Shown in pieces: positions 1 to 8,851 of a DNA stretch of 64,000 nucleotides. Positions within the stretch are counted from its first letter, which is position 1, and each line of letters starts with the position of its first letter. The notes under the pieces were generated by a model. That model saw only the letters and a list, made by a program, of their open reading frames with translations, had not been told where the DNA came from and did not search any database. Both the position numbers and the translations under genes were made by a program. This DNA is from Coprobacter secundus. GTDB lineage: Bacteria; Bacteroidota; Bacteroidia; Bacteroidales; Coprobacteraceae. The DNA lies in the NCBI GenBank assembly GCA_000803105.1, contig JTDA01000001.1, positions 248,001 through 312,000 of the forward strand. The letters run 5' to 3'.

Positions 1-7
1 ACTTAAA

Positions 8-1531
8 ATGAAAATTTTCTTTACAAATGAAACTAAAAAGCTCGATGAATATACCATTGAGCATGAGCCTGTAAGTTCTATAGACTTGATGGAACGTGCC
101 GCCTCATCTGTGACTTTTGAGATTATGTCCCGATGGCAACGTAACACTCGTGTTGTTGTCTTTGCAGGACCAGGGAACAATGGAGGCGATGCTCTTGCTG
201 TAGCCCGTATGCTCATTGAAGAAGGGTACAAATTAGAAACTTACTTGTTCAACCCGTTCCAAAAGCTGTCACCCGACTGTTCCAAAAATAAAGATCGTTT
301 AAAAGATATAGAAGGCATACACCTTACTGAGGTTATAAAAGGGGATTTCCTCCCCCCCAGACTCGACACACAGACATTAGTTATCGACGGACTATTCGGC
401 TCAGGACTAAGAACTTCTTTAACAGGAGGATTCGCCTCTGTCGTACAATATATAAACTCTTCTAAAGCTCAAGTCGTATCTATAGACTTACCTTCCGGAT
501 TATTCGGAGAAGATAATTCAGAAAATTATAGTAGGAATATAATACGAGCTACTCTTACTCTTACTTTTCAGTATCCAAAATTAGCATTCATGCTGCCTGA
601 AAACGCAGAGTATGTAGGAGAATGGAAAGTTATAGATATTGACATCCATCCAGAAATTATAGAAGCAACTCCCGCTAATTTTTATTATCTTGAAACAGAT
701 GAAATAGCACCATTAATAAAAAAGCGTCCGAAATTTGCCCATAAAAACAACTTCGGACACACCCTTATCATAGCCGGGAGCAAAGGAATGATGGGTGCTG
801 CCGTTCTGGCAACTAAAGCGGCCTTACATACAGGAGCCGGACTGGTCAGTGTGCACTCCGCCCAATGTGGATATGCTGTTTTACAGTCTGCTGTTCCGGA
901 AGCTATGTTTCTTTCCGATACCAGCCAGACCCATATTACGGAAATAAACATTCAAAAACATTATACAACCTTTGGGATAGGCCCGGGTATCGGACGCAAC
1001 GAAGAAACTGCAAGGGCCATAGAAGCTCTTTTCGGACAAATGAGACACCCCGTCGTCTTAGATGCAGATGCTATCAATATGGCGGCTACACACCCCAACT
1101 GGTTATCACAGCTCCCGGCAAATAGTATACTGACTCCACATATCAGGGAATTTGACCGTTTATTCGGGCAACATGACAACATGCTCGAAAGGCTAAAAAA
1201 GGCAACAGAAATGGCAAAGCGCTATCGTCTGATTATCATTCTGAAAGGTGCAAATACTGCGATAGTGACTCCCAAAGAAAAAGTATATTTCAACAGTACA
1301 GGAAATCCGGGAATGGCTACTGCCGGCAGTGGAGATGTCTTGACCGGAATTCTCTCGGGATTGTTATCTCAAGGATACTTACCACACGAAGCAGCTGTCA
1401 TAGGAGTTTTTATCCATGGGCTGGCAGGAGATATCGCTGCAGAAGAACAAAGTCAGGAGTACATTACAGCAGGAGATATCATTAATCATTTAGGTAAAGC
1501 GTATAAACACTTAAAAAATTACTTCGAATAA
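8..1531 (+). CDS. nnrDE: bifunctional NAD(P)H-hydrate epimerase / ADP-dependent NAD(P)H-hydrate dehydratase
   Basis: This 507-residue cytosolic repair enzyme restores hydrated NADH and NADPH. The N-terminal half (about residues 1-215) is a YjeF_N epimerase domain that interconverts the R and S hydrates; it carries the glycine-rich GPGNNGGDAL segment near residue 55. The C-terminal half (about 235-505) is a ribokinase-like dehydratase with the FGIGPGIGR segment and the catalytic-site signature NPGMATAGSGDVLTG near residue 440. Length and domain order match the usual fused bacterial protein. The ATG lies only 7 bases from the window edge, so its promoter is not visible. The next gene follows 14 bases downstream on the same strand and may be cotranscribed. 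Identification rests on clear family motifs. Confidence 0.95.
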   Translation: MKIFFTNETKKLDEYTIEHEPVSSIDLMERAASSVTFEIMSRWQRNTRVVVFAGPGNNGGDALAVARMLIEEGYKLETYLFNPFQKLSPDCSKNKDRLKDIEGIHLTEVIKGDFLPPRLDTQTLVIDGLFGSGLRTSLTGGFASVVQYINSSKAQVVSIDLPSGLFGEDNSENYSRNIIRATLTLTFQYPKLAFMLPENAEYVGEWKVIDIDIHPEIIEATPANFYYLETDEIAPLIKKRPKFAHKNNFGHTLIIAGSKGMMGAAVLATKAALHTGAGLVSVHSAQCGYAVLQSAVPEAMFLSDTSQTHITEINIQKHYTTFGIGPGIGRNEETARAIEALFGQMRHPVVLDADAINMAATHPNWLSQLPANSILTPHIREFDRLFGQHDNMLERLKKATEMAKRYRLIIILKGANTAIVTPKEKVYFNSTGNPGMATAGSGDVLTGILSGLLSQGYLPHEAAVIGVFIHGLAGDIAAEEQSQEYITAGDIINHLGKAYKHLKNYFE

Positions 1532-1545
1532 TAAATATTTCAATT

Positions 1546-2613
1546 ATGAGAAAAAGTATATTATCTCTTTGCATTTTATTTTCGGTTTGTAGTTACGCTC
1601 AAGAAACTACAAAATTTACAGCTGGAAAGCATAATGAATATGGTCTTCTATACTCCCTACCCCAAACCGTCTTCGACATTGAAGTGACGGCTACCAAAAC
1701 GACACAAAAAGCCGGGCCATATTATAAATATGCTGAAAAATACTTAGGAGTACCCGTATCAATTACGGAGGATAAAGTATTTTGGAATCTCGACAAAGTC
1801 AATGTTACATCCCATGGCATTCCGGACAAAGGACAAGAATATTTAGTAAAATTCAAATCCGGCTCGGCACCATTTATGTATCTAAACAAAGATGGACTTT
1901 TACTGTCCATCAATACAGAACCAATTACAGAAAGCATAAAAGCGAAAACATTGACTCCGGCAAAAACTCCCTCACCATTAGAAAACAACAATTACGCTTC
2001 TGTATTAACCGAAGAAATGCTTATGTCCGGTTCCACAGCCAAAATGGCCGAAGTTGCAGCCAAGCAAATCTATCGCATCCGAGAAAGCCGTCTGGACCTG
2101 TCAACTGGAGAATCGGACCAGAAGCCGGCAGATGGCGCTGCACTCAAGCTCATGATGCAACAACTCGATGAACAAGAAAGTACTCTAATGGCCATGTTTA
2201 TGGGGACAACCAAGACAGAACAAGTTGTAAAACATTTTACATGGACTCCTACTGATGAAACAGCTAATGAAATTATTTTCAGAATTTCTGACCTAATCGG
2301 AATTGTAGATAAAAATAATTTAAGTGGAGCACCTGTATACATGAATTTAAAAATAACCGAAAAAGGAGAATACCCCGTCGATGCGAAAGGCAACATAAAG
2401 GAAATGCCAAAAAATGGTGTAGCCTATTGCATACCGGGCAAAGCCGCTGTCGAAATAACTTATAAGGGTAAGCCGGTATTTAAAAATTCATTTCAAGTCG
2501 CTCAATTCGGTATTGTTTATGGATTGGATCCCAACTTGTTCGACAACAAAAAAGCTCCTGCCCATGTGACATTCTATCCCCAGACTGGAGCCATCCACGA
2601 AATAGGCCAATAA
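1546..2613 (+). CDS. DUF4831 family secreted protein
   Basis: A 355-residue protein with a classical N-terminal signal peptide (about residues 1-18, cleavage likely after CSYAQ). It resembles the DUF4831 family, found mainly in Bacteroidetes and of unknown function. The mature part is mixed and shows no membrane segment or catalytic motif I recognise; the segment TEEMLMSGSTAKMAEVAAKQ (near residues 155-175) and the alternation of short beta-strands are typical of the family. It is probably periplasmic. It sits 14 bases after nnrDE, so they may share a transcript, and it is followed by a strong bidirectional hairpin that separates it from argB on the other strand. No function is assigned. Confidence 0.8.
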   Translation: MRKSILSLCILFSVCSYAQETTKFTAGKHNEYGLLYSLPQTVFDIEVTATKTTQKAGPYYKYAEKYLGVPVSITEDKVFWNLDKVNVTSHGIPDKGQEYLVKFKSGSAPFMYLNKDGLLLSINTEPITESIKAKTLTPAKTPSPLENNNYASVLTEEMLMSGSTAKMAEVAAKQIYRIRESRLDLSTGESDQKPADGAALKLMMQQLDEQESTLMAMFMGTTKTEQVVKHFTWTPTDETANEIIFRISDLIGIVDKNNLSGAPVYMNLKITEKGEYPVDAKGNIKEMPKNGVAYCIPGKAAVEITYKGKPVFKNSFQVAQFGIVYGLDPNLFDNKKAPAHVTFYPQTGAIHEIGQ

Positions 2614-2620
2614 AACAAAA

Positions 2621-2671
2621 ATACCAGTCCTCAAAAAGGTATTAATTTTATGTCTTTTTGAGGGCTGGTAT
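2621..2671. terminator. bidirectional hairpin terminator between DUF4831 gene and argB
   Basis: An 18-bp inverted repeat (2621-2638 with 2654-2671, one G-T mismatch) has a 15-base loop. It has A-runs on the left and T-runs on the right inside the stem, so it can work as an intrinsic terminator in both directions. It sits between the convergent ends of the 1546-2613 gene and argB. Confidence 0.8.
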
Positions 2672-2685
2672 AAAATGATATACAT

Positions 2686-3453
2686 TTACCGTATCCGAGT
2701 GCCTATTCCAGAACTAATTTCCGTAGCTTGGGTAATAATCACCTCTTTAACTCCTGCCCTAATAGCAGCAAAAGCATTTTCAAGTTTCGGAATCATCCCA
2801 CCTTGGATAATACCATCGGCAACATATTCCTTAAATAAAGTCTCATCGATTTCCGGGATTACGCTGTCATCATCATTTTCGTCTCTCAATACACCTTTTT
2901 TCTCAAAACAATACATCAACGTAACATCGAAATACCGGGCTAAAGCTTTGGCTGCTTCTCCTGCGATAGTGTCAGCATTCGTATTCAGAAGATTTCCTTT
3001 ACCGTCATGAGTCAGCGGAGCCAATACCGGGACTACTCCTGCCCGAATAAGTTCAGATAACGCTTCTCCTCCGGCTTCTTTCACATCTCCCACGAAACCA
3101 TAGTCTACATCTTTCACCAGACGTTTTTCCGAACGTAATATATTCATATCGGCACCGGTCATACCTAATGCATCAACAGACAAAGCTTGCAATCCGGCAA
3201 CAATATTCTTGTTTACCAAACCTCCATACACCATAGTAACCACTTTCAGCATTTCTGCATCAGTTATACGCCTGCCGTTTACCATCTTACTTTCAATGCC
3301 CAGCTGGGAGGCGATTCGTGTTGCCGACCGGCCACCACCATGTACCAGCAATTTATAACCCTGGATATGGGAAAAATCATTGAGCAGAATCTGCAAAGAT
3401 TCCGATTCCTCTACAATCTTTCCTCCGACTTTTACTATCGTCAACTTTTCCAT
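2686..3453 (-). CDS. argB: N-acetylglutamate kinase (acylglutamate kinase)
   Basis: A 255-residue amino-acid kinase family enzyme that phosphorylates the gamma-carboxyl of N-acylglutamate, the second step of arginine/ornithine synthesis. Visible motifs are the N-terminal KVGGK phosphate-binding loop, the HGGGRSATR segment near residue 40 that binds substrate, and the NTNADTIAGEAAKAL segment near residue 155. Length is normal for ArgB. In some Bacteroides the pathway uses succinylated rather than acetylated intermediates; the sequence by eye does not tell which acyl group is used here. The gene lies 13 bases downstream of prfB on the same strand, so it is probably cotranscribed with it and ends at the shared hairpin at 2621-2671. 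Confidence 0.93.
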   Translation of the reverse strand: MEKLTIVKVGGKIVEESESLQILLNDFSHIQGYKLLVHGGGRSATRIASQLGIESKMVNGRRITDAEMLKVVTMVYGGLVNKNIVAGLQALSVDALGMTGADMNILRSEKRLVKDVDYGFVGDVKEAGGEALSELIRAGVVPVLAPLTHDGKGNLLNTNADTIAGEAAKALARYFDVTLMYCFEKKGVLRDENDDDSVIPEIDETLFKEYVADGIIQGGMIPKLENAFAAIRAGVKEVIITQATEISSGIGTRIR

Positions 3454-3466
3454 CGAATATCCATTA

Positions 3467-4583
3467 TTAAGACTGTTCTCCCCCGAATTCCATCAAATAT
3501 GCTTTTATGAAACCATCAATATCTCCATCCATAACACCTTGCACATTTGACGTTTGATAATTGGTACGATGGTCTTTCACCCGGCGATCATCAAAAACAT
3601 AACTCCGTATCTGAGAGCCCCATTCGATTTTTTTCTTTCCGGCTTCAACCTTCTGTTGTTCTTCCATACGCTTGCGTAGCTCCATTTCATACAATTGAGA
3701 TTTCAACAAACGCATAGCATTTTCCCGATTATCTAATTGAGAACGGGTCTCTGTATTCTCAATCAATATTTCCCGAGTTTCACCGGTATCCGGATCTTTA
3801 TAATTATAACGTAACCGTACTCCGGTCTCTACTTTATTTACATTTTGTCCACCGGCACCTCCCGAACGGAAAGTATCCCAAGTTATATCTGCCGGATTTA
3901 CATGTATTTCAATAGAATCATCTACTAAAGGCACAACAAAAACAGATGTAAACGAAGTCATCCGCTTACCTTGTGCATTAAACGGAGAGACACGTACCAG
4001 GCGATGCACTCCATTCTCTGACTTCAAATAACCATAGGCATAATCACCTTCAATCTGTATGGTTGCACTTTTTATTCCGGCTTCATCACCTTCAAGCAGG
4101 TTGGTTACCGTCACTTTATATTTATGATCTTCTGCCCAACGGATATACATACGCATCAGCATAGACGCCCAATCCTGGCTTTCCGTACCCCCAGCTCCAG
4201 AGTTTATCTTCAGCACTGCACCTAATTTATCTTCTTCTCTGCGCAGCATATTGCGCAGCTCCAAATTCTCAATAATCTCTTTGGTAGTAGCATAAATCTG
4301 GTCAAGCTCTTCTTCGGTAATGACATCTTCCTTGACGAAATCAAATGCCAAGGTCAACTCCTCCACCGACTTCTCTGCTTCATTATATCCCTCAATCCAA
4401 AACTTCAATTCTTTTACTTTACGCATCTGTGCCTCTGCTTTTTTCTGGTCATTCCAAAAATCAGGGACATGTGTGCGCAATTCCTCTTCTTCCACTTGTA
4501 TCAACTTCGCATCGATGTCAAAGATACCTCCTCAACGCCAACTTGCGTTCTTCAAGCTCCTTTAATTGTTCGGTAGTAATCAT
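3467..4583 (-). CDS. prfB: peptide chain release factor 2, with programmed +1 frameshift
   Basis: RF2 releases the peptide at UGA and UAA codons on the ribosome. The long frame (345 residues, from 4504) carries the SPF codon-recognition motif in VRVSPFNAQGKR and the GGQ catalytic motif in SGGAGGQNVNKVETG. The true start is upstream: an ATG at 4583-4581 opens 21 codons (MITTEQLKELEERKLALRRYL) ending at an in-frame UGA (4520-4518). The frame change site reads AGGAGG-TAT-CTT-TGA-C (4532 down to 4517): an internal Shine-Dalgarno-like AGGAGG, three bases, then the slippery CTT before UGA. A +1 slip continues as DIDAK into the long frame, giving about 371 residues. This is the classical RF2 autoregulatory arrangement. 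argB follows 13 bases later. Confidence 0.96.
4517..4532 (-). promoter_or_regulatory. prfB +1 programmed frameshift site
   Basis: On the minus strand this is AGGAGG TAT CTT TGA C. The AGGAGG pairs with the 16S rRNA tail three bases before CTT, the slip codon, and UGA is the pause codon read by RF2 itself. Low RF2 gives more slipping and more RF2. Spacing is the same as in the classical Escherichia coli site. Confidence 0.95.
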
Positions 4584-4635
4584 AATATTATTTATTTCTT
4601 ATTTTTTTAATCCGTCGCGAAGATAATAAAAAAAC

Positions 4636-4704
4636 AGTCCGCAACCTTTACCTCATTCAAGGTTTTTATCATGCTCAAACCTCATAAAGTAAAAATTGCG
4701 GACT
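4636..4704. terminator. nested hairpin terminator downstream of acyl-CoA synthetase
   Basis: The outer stem is AGTCCGCAA (4636-4644) with TTGCGGACT (4696-4704). A second small stem (AACCTT / AAGGTT on the minus strand) lies inside. T-runs follow on both strands: GACTGTTTTTTTATT on the minus strand and GGACTTTTTAT on the plus strand. It lies just after the stop of the minus-strand acyl-CoA synthetase and before prfB. Confidence 0.65.
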
Positions 4705-4721
4705 TTTTATCTTAAAAAATA

Positions 4722-6527
4722 TTATACGTACATCGCTTCTATTTCAGCGCGATAGAGCTGGTTAATAATGGGACGACGAATCTTTAATGTGTTTGTCAAC
4801 TCACCAGTTTCCATACTAAAAGCATGAGGCAACAACGTAAATTTCTTGATTTGCTCAAATCGGGCAAAATTTTGTTGCAACATATTGATTCGCTCCTGTA
4901 TCAGCTTATGGATATTTTGATTTTTAACCAAATCCTCCAAATTTCTATATTGTATTTGCTTCTGTGCTGCATACTCTTTGAGGGCTTCATATGCCGGAAT
5001 AATAATTGCCGTAACATATTTACGCTGGTCTCCAATAACAGCTACCTGATCAATGTATTTATCTTCACCTAATTTAGTTTCGATTGCCTGAGGAGCGATG
5101 TACTTTCCGTTCGAGGTTTTAAACAAGTCTTTTATACGTTCCGTCAGGACCAATGCTCCATTATCAGTCAATCGACCCGCATCTCCCGTTCTGAACCATC
5201 CATCTTCTGTAAAAACCTGAGCCGTTTCTTCGGGCTTTTTATAATAGCCTTTCATCACTGTAGCTCCTTTTACCAATATTTCATTGTCCTTCCCGACTCT
5301 AACTTGGACAGAAGGCATTGTCTCTCCAACAGAACCAATTTCATATCCTACCGAATTAAAGCAAGATACTGTCGCAGTAGTTTCTGTAAGGCCATATCCA
5401 TAGACAATATTTATCCCACACGTATGCAGAAACTCATTGATAGTATCTGAAAGAGGTGCTCCGGCAGTAGGGAAGATGTTGCCGTTAGGGATACCTATTG
5501 CCTTCCGCAAACGGCTAAAAACCACTTTATCGAAAAAACGATATTGCAATTCCAGGCCAAATGGTGCTTTCTTTCCTAAACGGGCATAGTCCAAGTTACG
5601 GTGACGTCCTACCTTCAAAGCCTTGTTCATCAAAACGCATTGTATCCCCTTAGCTGAAGATATTTTTTCCTGAACAGCAGTATACACTTTTTCCCAAAAA
5701 CGTGGAACACTACACATTATAGTCGGGCTCACTTCCTTTATAGTATCTTGTATCTCATTGGGCTTTAAATTTATAGCAATTCGAATTCCCATTTCAAGAC
5801 AAAAATAAGTCCAAGCTCTCTCAAATACATGTGTCAACGGGAGAAAACACATAGATACATCTTTATCTGAAATCATCGTCAAACGCTCTATATGTATACG
5901 CATGGCTTCATTGTAATTGGAATGAGCCAACATAACTCCCTTAGGCACTCCTGTAGTACCTGAGGTATAAATAATATTTGCCAAATCCTCATCCTTTGCA
6001 GCACATGTACGAGCCTCTACCAATGCCGCTTTATCTGACTTTTCACCCAACTTATATAAGTCAGAAAAATAAACAGATGTTTTGTCATCTTTTGCCAACT
6101 TTACATCTGAATCAAGAACAATCAACTTTTCCAATGTGGGACACACTTTCTGCGCCTCATAAGCATTATCATACTGGAATTGCTCTCCAACAAATAAGAA
6201 GCGAATCTCCGCTTCATTTATGATATATTCTATCTGGGACAATGAGCTCGTTGCATATAATGGCACAATAACGGCTCTATTGGCATAAGCTGCAAAATCA
6301 ATAATTAGACCCTCAGGTTTATTTTGTGTATAAGTAGCCAAATTCTCCTGTTCTTTTACTTTCAGTTCTGCCAGTGCTTTTGCTATTGTATCAACTTGTT
6401 GAGAAAATTTATTCCAAGAAGTAGAAACCCATTGATTTGTCTTATAATCCTTGTGACGAAAAACTTCGCGATTGCCATACTTCTCAGCTTGGCGACGGAT
6501 TAGATTTGAAAAGTTTTTTATTACCAT
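4722..6527 (-). CDS. long-chain fatty acid--CoA ligase (AMP-forming)
   Basis: A 601-residue member of the AMP-dependent synthetase family that activates fatty acids to acyl-CoA by way of an acyl-adenylate. The phosphate-binding signature YTSGTTGVPKGVM is at about residues 187-199, YGYGLTETTATVS is the adenine/acyl site, and GWFRTGDAGRL with LTERIKDLFKTSNGKYI forms the hinge region of the C-terminal lid. Length and motif spacing fit FadD/FACL enzymes (FAA1-like), peripheral to the membrane. The frame is open to 6563, but I place the start at the ATG at 6527 because a TAnnTTTG -7 box (6551-6558) lies inside the longer frame. The gene ends before a strong hairpin at 4636-4704. The preferred chain length cannot be read from sequence. 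Confidence 0.9.
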   Translation of the reverse strand: MVIKNFSNLIRRQAEKYGNREVFRHKDYKTNQWVSTSWNKFSQQVDTIAKALAELKVKEQENLATYTQNKPEGLIIDFAAYANRAVIVPLYATSSLSQIEYIINEAEIRFLFVGEQFQYDNAYEAQKVCPTLEKLIVLDSDVKLAKDDKTSVYFSDLYKLGEKSDKAALVEARTCAAKDEDLANIIYTSGTTGVPKGVMLAHSNYNEAMRIHIERLTMISDKDVSMCFLPLTHVFERAWTYFCLEMGIRIAINLKPNEIQDTIKEVSPTIMCSVPRFWEKVYTAVQEKISSAKGIQCVLMNKALKVGRHRNLDYARLGKKAPFGLELQYRFFDKVVFSRLRKAIGIPNGNIFPTAGAPLSDTINEFLHTCGINIVYGYGLTETTATVSCFNSVGYEIGSVGETMPSVQVRVGKDNEILVKGATVMKGYYKKPEETAQVFTEDGWFRTGDAGRLTDNGALVLTERIKDLFKTSNGKYIAPQAIETKLGEDKYIDQVAVIGDQRKYVTAIIIPAYEALKEYAAQKQIQYRNLEDLVKNQNIHKLIQERINMLQQNFARFEQIKKFTLLPHAFSMETGELTNTLKIRRPIINQLYRAEIEAMYV

Positions 6528-6550
6528 AGAATTTAAATGAAATTCGGGGA

Positions 6551-6558
6551 CAAAGGTA
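6551..6558 (-). promoter_or_regulatory. -7 promoter box for acyl-CoA synthetase
   Basis: TACCTTTG on the minus strand matches the Bacteroides TAnnTTTG -7 element. It lies 23 bases before the ATG at 6527 and argues against the longer frame. No clean -33 TTTG is seen 19-21 bases further upstream. Confidence 0.5.
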
Positions 6559-6695
6559 ATCATTAAAACAACATGAATTCCATTTTAAGAAGTTTTAAAT
6601 CCTTATCAACTCTTTTATACTTCTTCACTCCCATATCATACCCCTCAAAATTTTTCACATTGCTATAATTATAACCAACGAAAACCCTTTTCGGT

Positions 6696-7595
6696 TCACT
6701 CATATAATACAGACATCTGCTGTGTAATCTGTTTCATCTCATTTCTTACCGTCTCAGGAGAAAGAAGCTCAACAAAATTTCCATGAGACAAAATCTCCTG
6801 ATAAAAATCAAATGTAGGGGCAAGATAATAACTAAAAACCCCATACTCTTCGGTAGTCTCAACTTCTTCCTGTGAATGATGAAGAGGCAAAGCTCTAAAA
6901 TAATTTTCCTGTCCTCCCGTAACTTTTAATAATATATGCTGTATCGGTATGTCATCATCCCGTATGATACCGAAACATCCAGACATATAATCTTCCGCAT
7001 CAAAATCTTTCGGATACTCAAATTTATCTGAAGTTTCTTCCAATGCCACAATTCGGTCCAACGCGTATATACGTATTTGCTTTTTCTCCAATGAAAATCC
7101 GGCCATATACCATCGCTGTCTGAATATTTTTATAAAATACGGTTGTACATCAAATACATGCGGTTCTTTACGAGCATATCCTTTGTAAGTCATTTTAAGT
7201 ACCACATTTTCCCGCATGGCTTCCAATACAGGGGTAAGAAACTTTTGCCCCGACGGTATATTTTCAAATAAAATACGACTTTGCAATTTATGGCTCTCAT
7301 TCAATATATTATTTACAGAGAAAGTATTTATAAGCCAATTGCGTACACTCCCGCCCAAAAGAGATTCAACATCTTCTATATAATACTCATAGGTGCTTCT
7401 GTCACATCCTATATTTATATCGAACATCTCTTGAATGGCAATCCGATGATTATGAAAAGTTCGAAGAGGTAAAGGCTCTCCCATAGAAAAGTCTGTCTTC
7501 ATCCACTTTTCATTAATCTCTTTCATTGTCAACCGACCATTTCGATAAATTGTATCGATCAGCCATATATAACGATTAAACAAGTCTTTTGCCAC
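6696..7595 (-). CDS. WYL-domain transcriptional regulator
   Basis: A 299-residue cytosolic protein with an N-terminal winged-helix-like region (about 1-80) and a WYL domain (about 120-215). The WYL motif here reads RQRWYMAGF, with methionine in place of leucine. WYL domains bind nucleic acids or nucleotide ligands, and family members regulate many stress and defence genes. The start is GTG at 7595-7593: the first residues (MAKDLFNRYIWLIDTI) match the way Bacteroidetes homologues begin, and a TATTTTTG -7 box lies just upstream. It is divergent from the ArgE-like gene at 7729; nothing in the neighbourhood suggests a defence system, so a general regulatory role is more likely. Its target is unknown. 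Confidence 0.82.
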   Translation of the reverse strand: MAKDLFNRYIWLIDTIYRNGRLTMKEINEKWMKTDFSMGEPLPLRTFHNHRIAIQEMFDINIGCDRSTYEYYIEDVESLLGGSVRNWLINTFSVNNILNESHKLQSRILFENIPSGQKFLTPVLEAMRENVVLKMTYKGYARKEPHVFDVQPYFIKIFRQRWYMAGFSLEKKQIRIYALDRIVALEETSDKFEYPKDFDAEDYMSGCFGIIRDDDIPIQHILLKVTGGQENYFRALPLHHSQEEVETTEEYGVFSYYLAPTFDFYQEILSHGNFVELLSPETVRNEMKQITQQMSVLYE

Positions 7596-7613
7596 CTTTA
7601 TTCAATTTTATTC

Positions 7614-7621
7614 CAAAAATA
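7614..7621 (-). promoter_or_regulatory. -7 promoter box for WYL regulator
   Basis: TATTTTTG on the minus strand, 18 bases before the GTG start of the WYL gene, fits the TAnnTTTG consensus. It forms a divergent promoter pair with 7700-7707. Confidence 0.4.
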
Positions 7622-7699
7622 AATATTTACACTAAAGTTATACTATACCTCACTACATTATTTTCGGCAATCGGCAAGCTTTCGTATCATTATAATCCT

Positions 7700-7707
7700 T
7701 ATTTTTG
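7700..7707 (+). promoter_or_regulatory. -7 promoter box for ArgE-like gene
   Basis: TATTTTTG fits TAnnTTTG and lies 21 bases before the ATG at 7729. It overlaps the first codons of a longer in-frame reading (from 7705), so that longer reading would not be transcribed in full. Confidence 0.45.
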
Positions 7708-7728
7708 CATCGGAAGTACGATATACAT

Positions 7729-8793
7729 ATGAATACAGACGAATTATATTACTCAGCAATAGACTTACTAAAGACCTTAATAGAAATACCGTCTTTAAGC
7801 CGCGAAGAAAATGAAGCAGCCAATAAAGTTGAAAATTTTATTATAGAAAAAGGATTACATGCCAATCGGAAAAATAATAATATTTGGTGCATTGCTCCCG
7901 GATATGATGTCCATAAACCTACCATATTGCTTAACTCCCATATCGATACAGTAAAACCTGTTTCGGCCTGGAAACGGAATCCCTTCTCGGCTGTAGAAGA
8001 AAATGGACGGATTTACGGATTAGGCAGTAATGATGCCGGAGCAAGTTTAGTATCTTTATTACATGTATTTTTATATCTTTCAAAGAAAGAGCAACCTTAT
8101 AACTTAATATTCCTCGCTTCTTCAGAAGAAGAAATTTCCGGGAAAAACGGGATAGAATCTGTATTAACAGAACTGCCTCCCATTCACTTTGCAGTTGTCG
8201 GAGAACCGACTCAAATGAACCCTGCAATAGCAGAAAAGGGACTTATGGTATTAGACTGTTCTGTATATGGGAAGTCAGGACATGCCGCCCGTAATGAAGG
8301 AGATAATGCAATTTATAAATCACTGAAAATCATCGAAAAATTCCGGGATTTCAAATTTCCTAAAAACTCGGATATATTAGGTCCTGTAAAACTTAGCGTG
8401 ACTATGATACAATCAGGAACTCAACATAATGTAATCCCTGACCGGTGTAATTTTGTCGTCGACGTGAGAACAAACGAATTATATAGCAACCAAGATGCTC
8501 TTACTATATTAAAAGAAAATATTCCATGTGAAATAGTTCCCCGTTCGCTCAGATTAAATTCGTCCCGTATCGGGAAAGAACACCCCTTCATCCTTCGAGC
8601 AGAAATTCTCGGGCTCATCCCCTTCGGCTCCCCAACATTATCAGACCAGGCTCTGATGCCTTTCACCTCAGTAAAAATAGGTCCTGGAGATTCGTCCAGG
8701 TCTCACACGGCAGATGAATATATAGAAACAAATGAAATAAGAGAAGGCATCGAATTATATATAAAACTTCTCGATAATTTGAATATTATCTAA
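7729..8793 (+). CDS. argE: M20 family deacylase, ArgE/acetylornithine-deacetylase-like
   Basis: A 354-residue zinc-dependent M20 peptidase-family enzyme that removes an acyl group from the alpha-nitrogen of an arginine-pathway intermediate. Metal and catalytic motifs visible are NSHIDTV (near residue 72), GSNDAGAS, SSEEEISG with the catalytic glutamate, VVGEPT and KSGHAARNEG. In Bacteroides the arginine pathway can use N-succinyl or N-acetyl citrulline rather than ornithine, so the exact substrate is uncertain; the gene fits the pathway role of argE and lies a few kilobases from argB. The start is the ATG at 7729 rather than upstream codons, because a TAnnTTTG box at 7700 precedes it. It ends 58 bases from a convergent glycosyltransferase. 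Confidence 0.85.
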   Translation: MNTDELYYSAIDLLKTLIEIPSLSREENEAANKVENFIIEKGLHANRKNNNIWCIAPGYDVHKPTILLNSHIDTVKPVSAWKRNPFSAVEENGRIYGLGSNDAGASLVSLLHVFLYLSKKEQPYNLIFLASSEEEISGKNGIESVLTELPPIHFAVVGEPTQMNPAIAEKGLMVLDCSVYGKSGHAARNEGDNAIYKSLKIIEKFRDFKFPKNSDILGPVKLSVTMIQSGTQHNVIPDRCNFVVDVRTNELYSNQDALTILKENIPCEIVPRSLRLNSSRIGKEHPFILRAEILGLIPFGSPTLSDQALMPFTSVKIGPGDSSRSHTADEYIETNEIREGIELYIKLLDNLNII

Positions 8794-8800
8794 AGGCTTG

Positions 8801-8830
8801 TTTAAATTTTGCCCGGTCTGCTCTGAGAGT
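8801..8830 (+). repeat. copy 1 of a short dispersed intergenic element
   Basis: The segment starting TTTAAATTTTG followed by CTGCTCTGAGAG is closely similar to 12336-12364 (TTTAAATTTTG, then CTGCTTTGAAAA), with one small gap. It lies between convergent genes. Two copies in intergenic DNA suggest a dispersed element or a vestige of one. Confidence 0.35.
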
Positions 8831-8851
8831 TTCTTTTGAAACTGTTTAATT

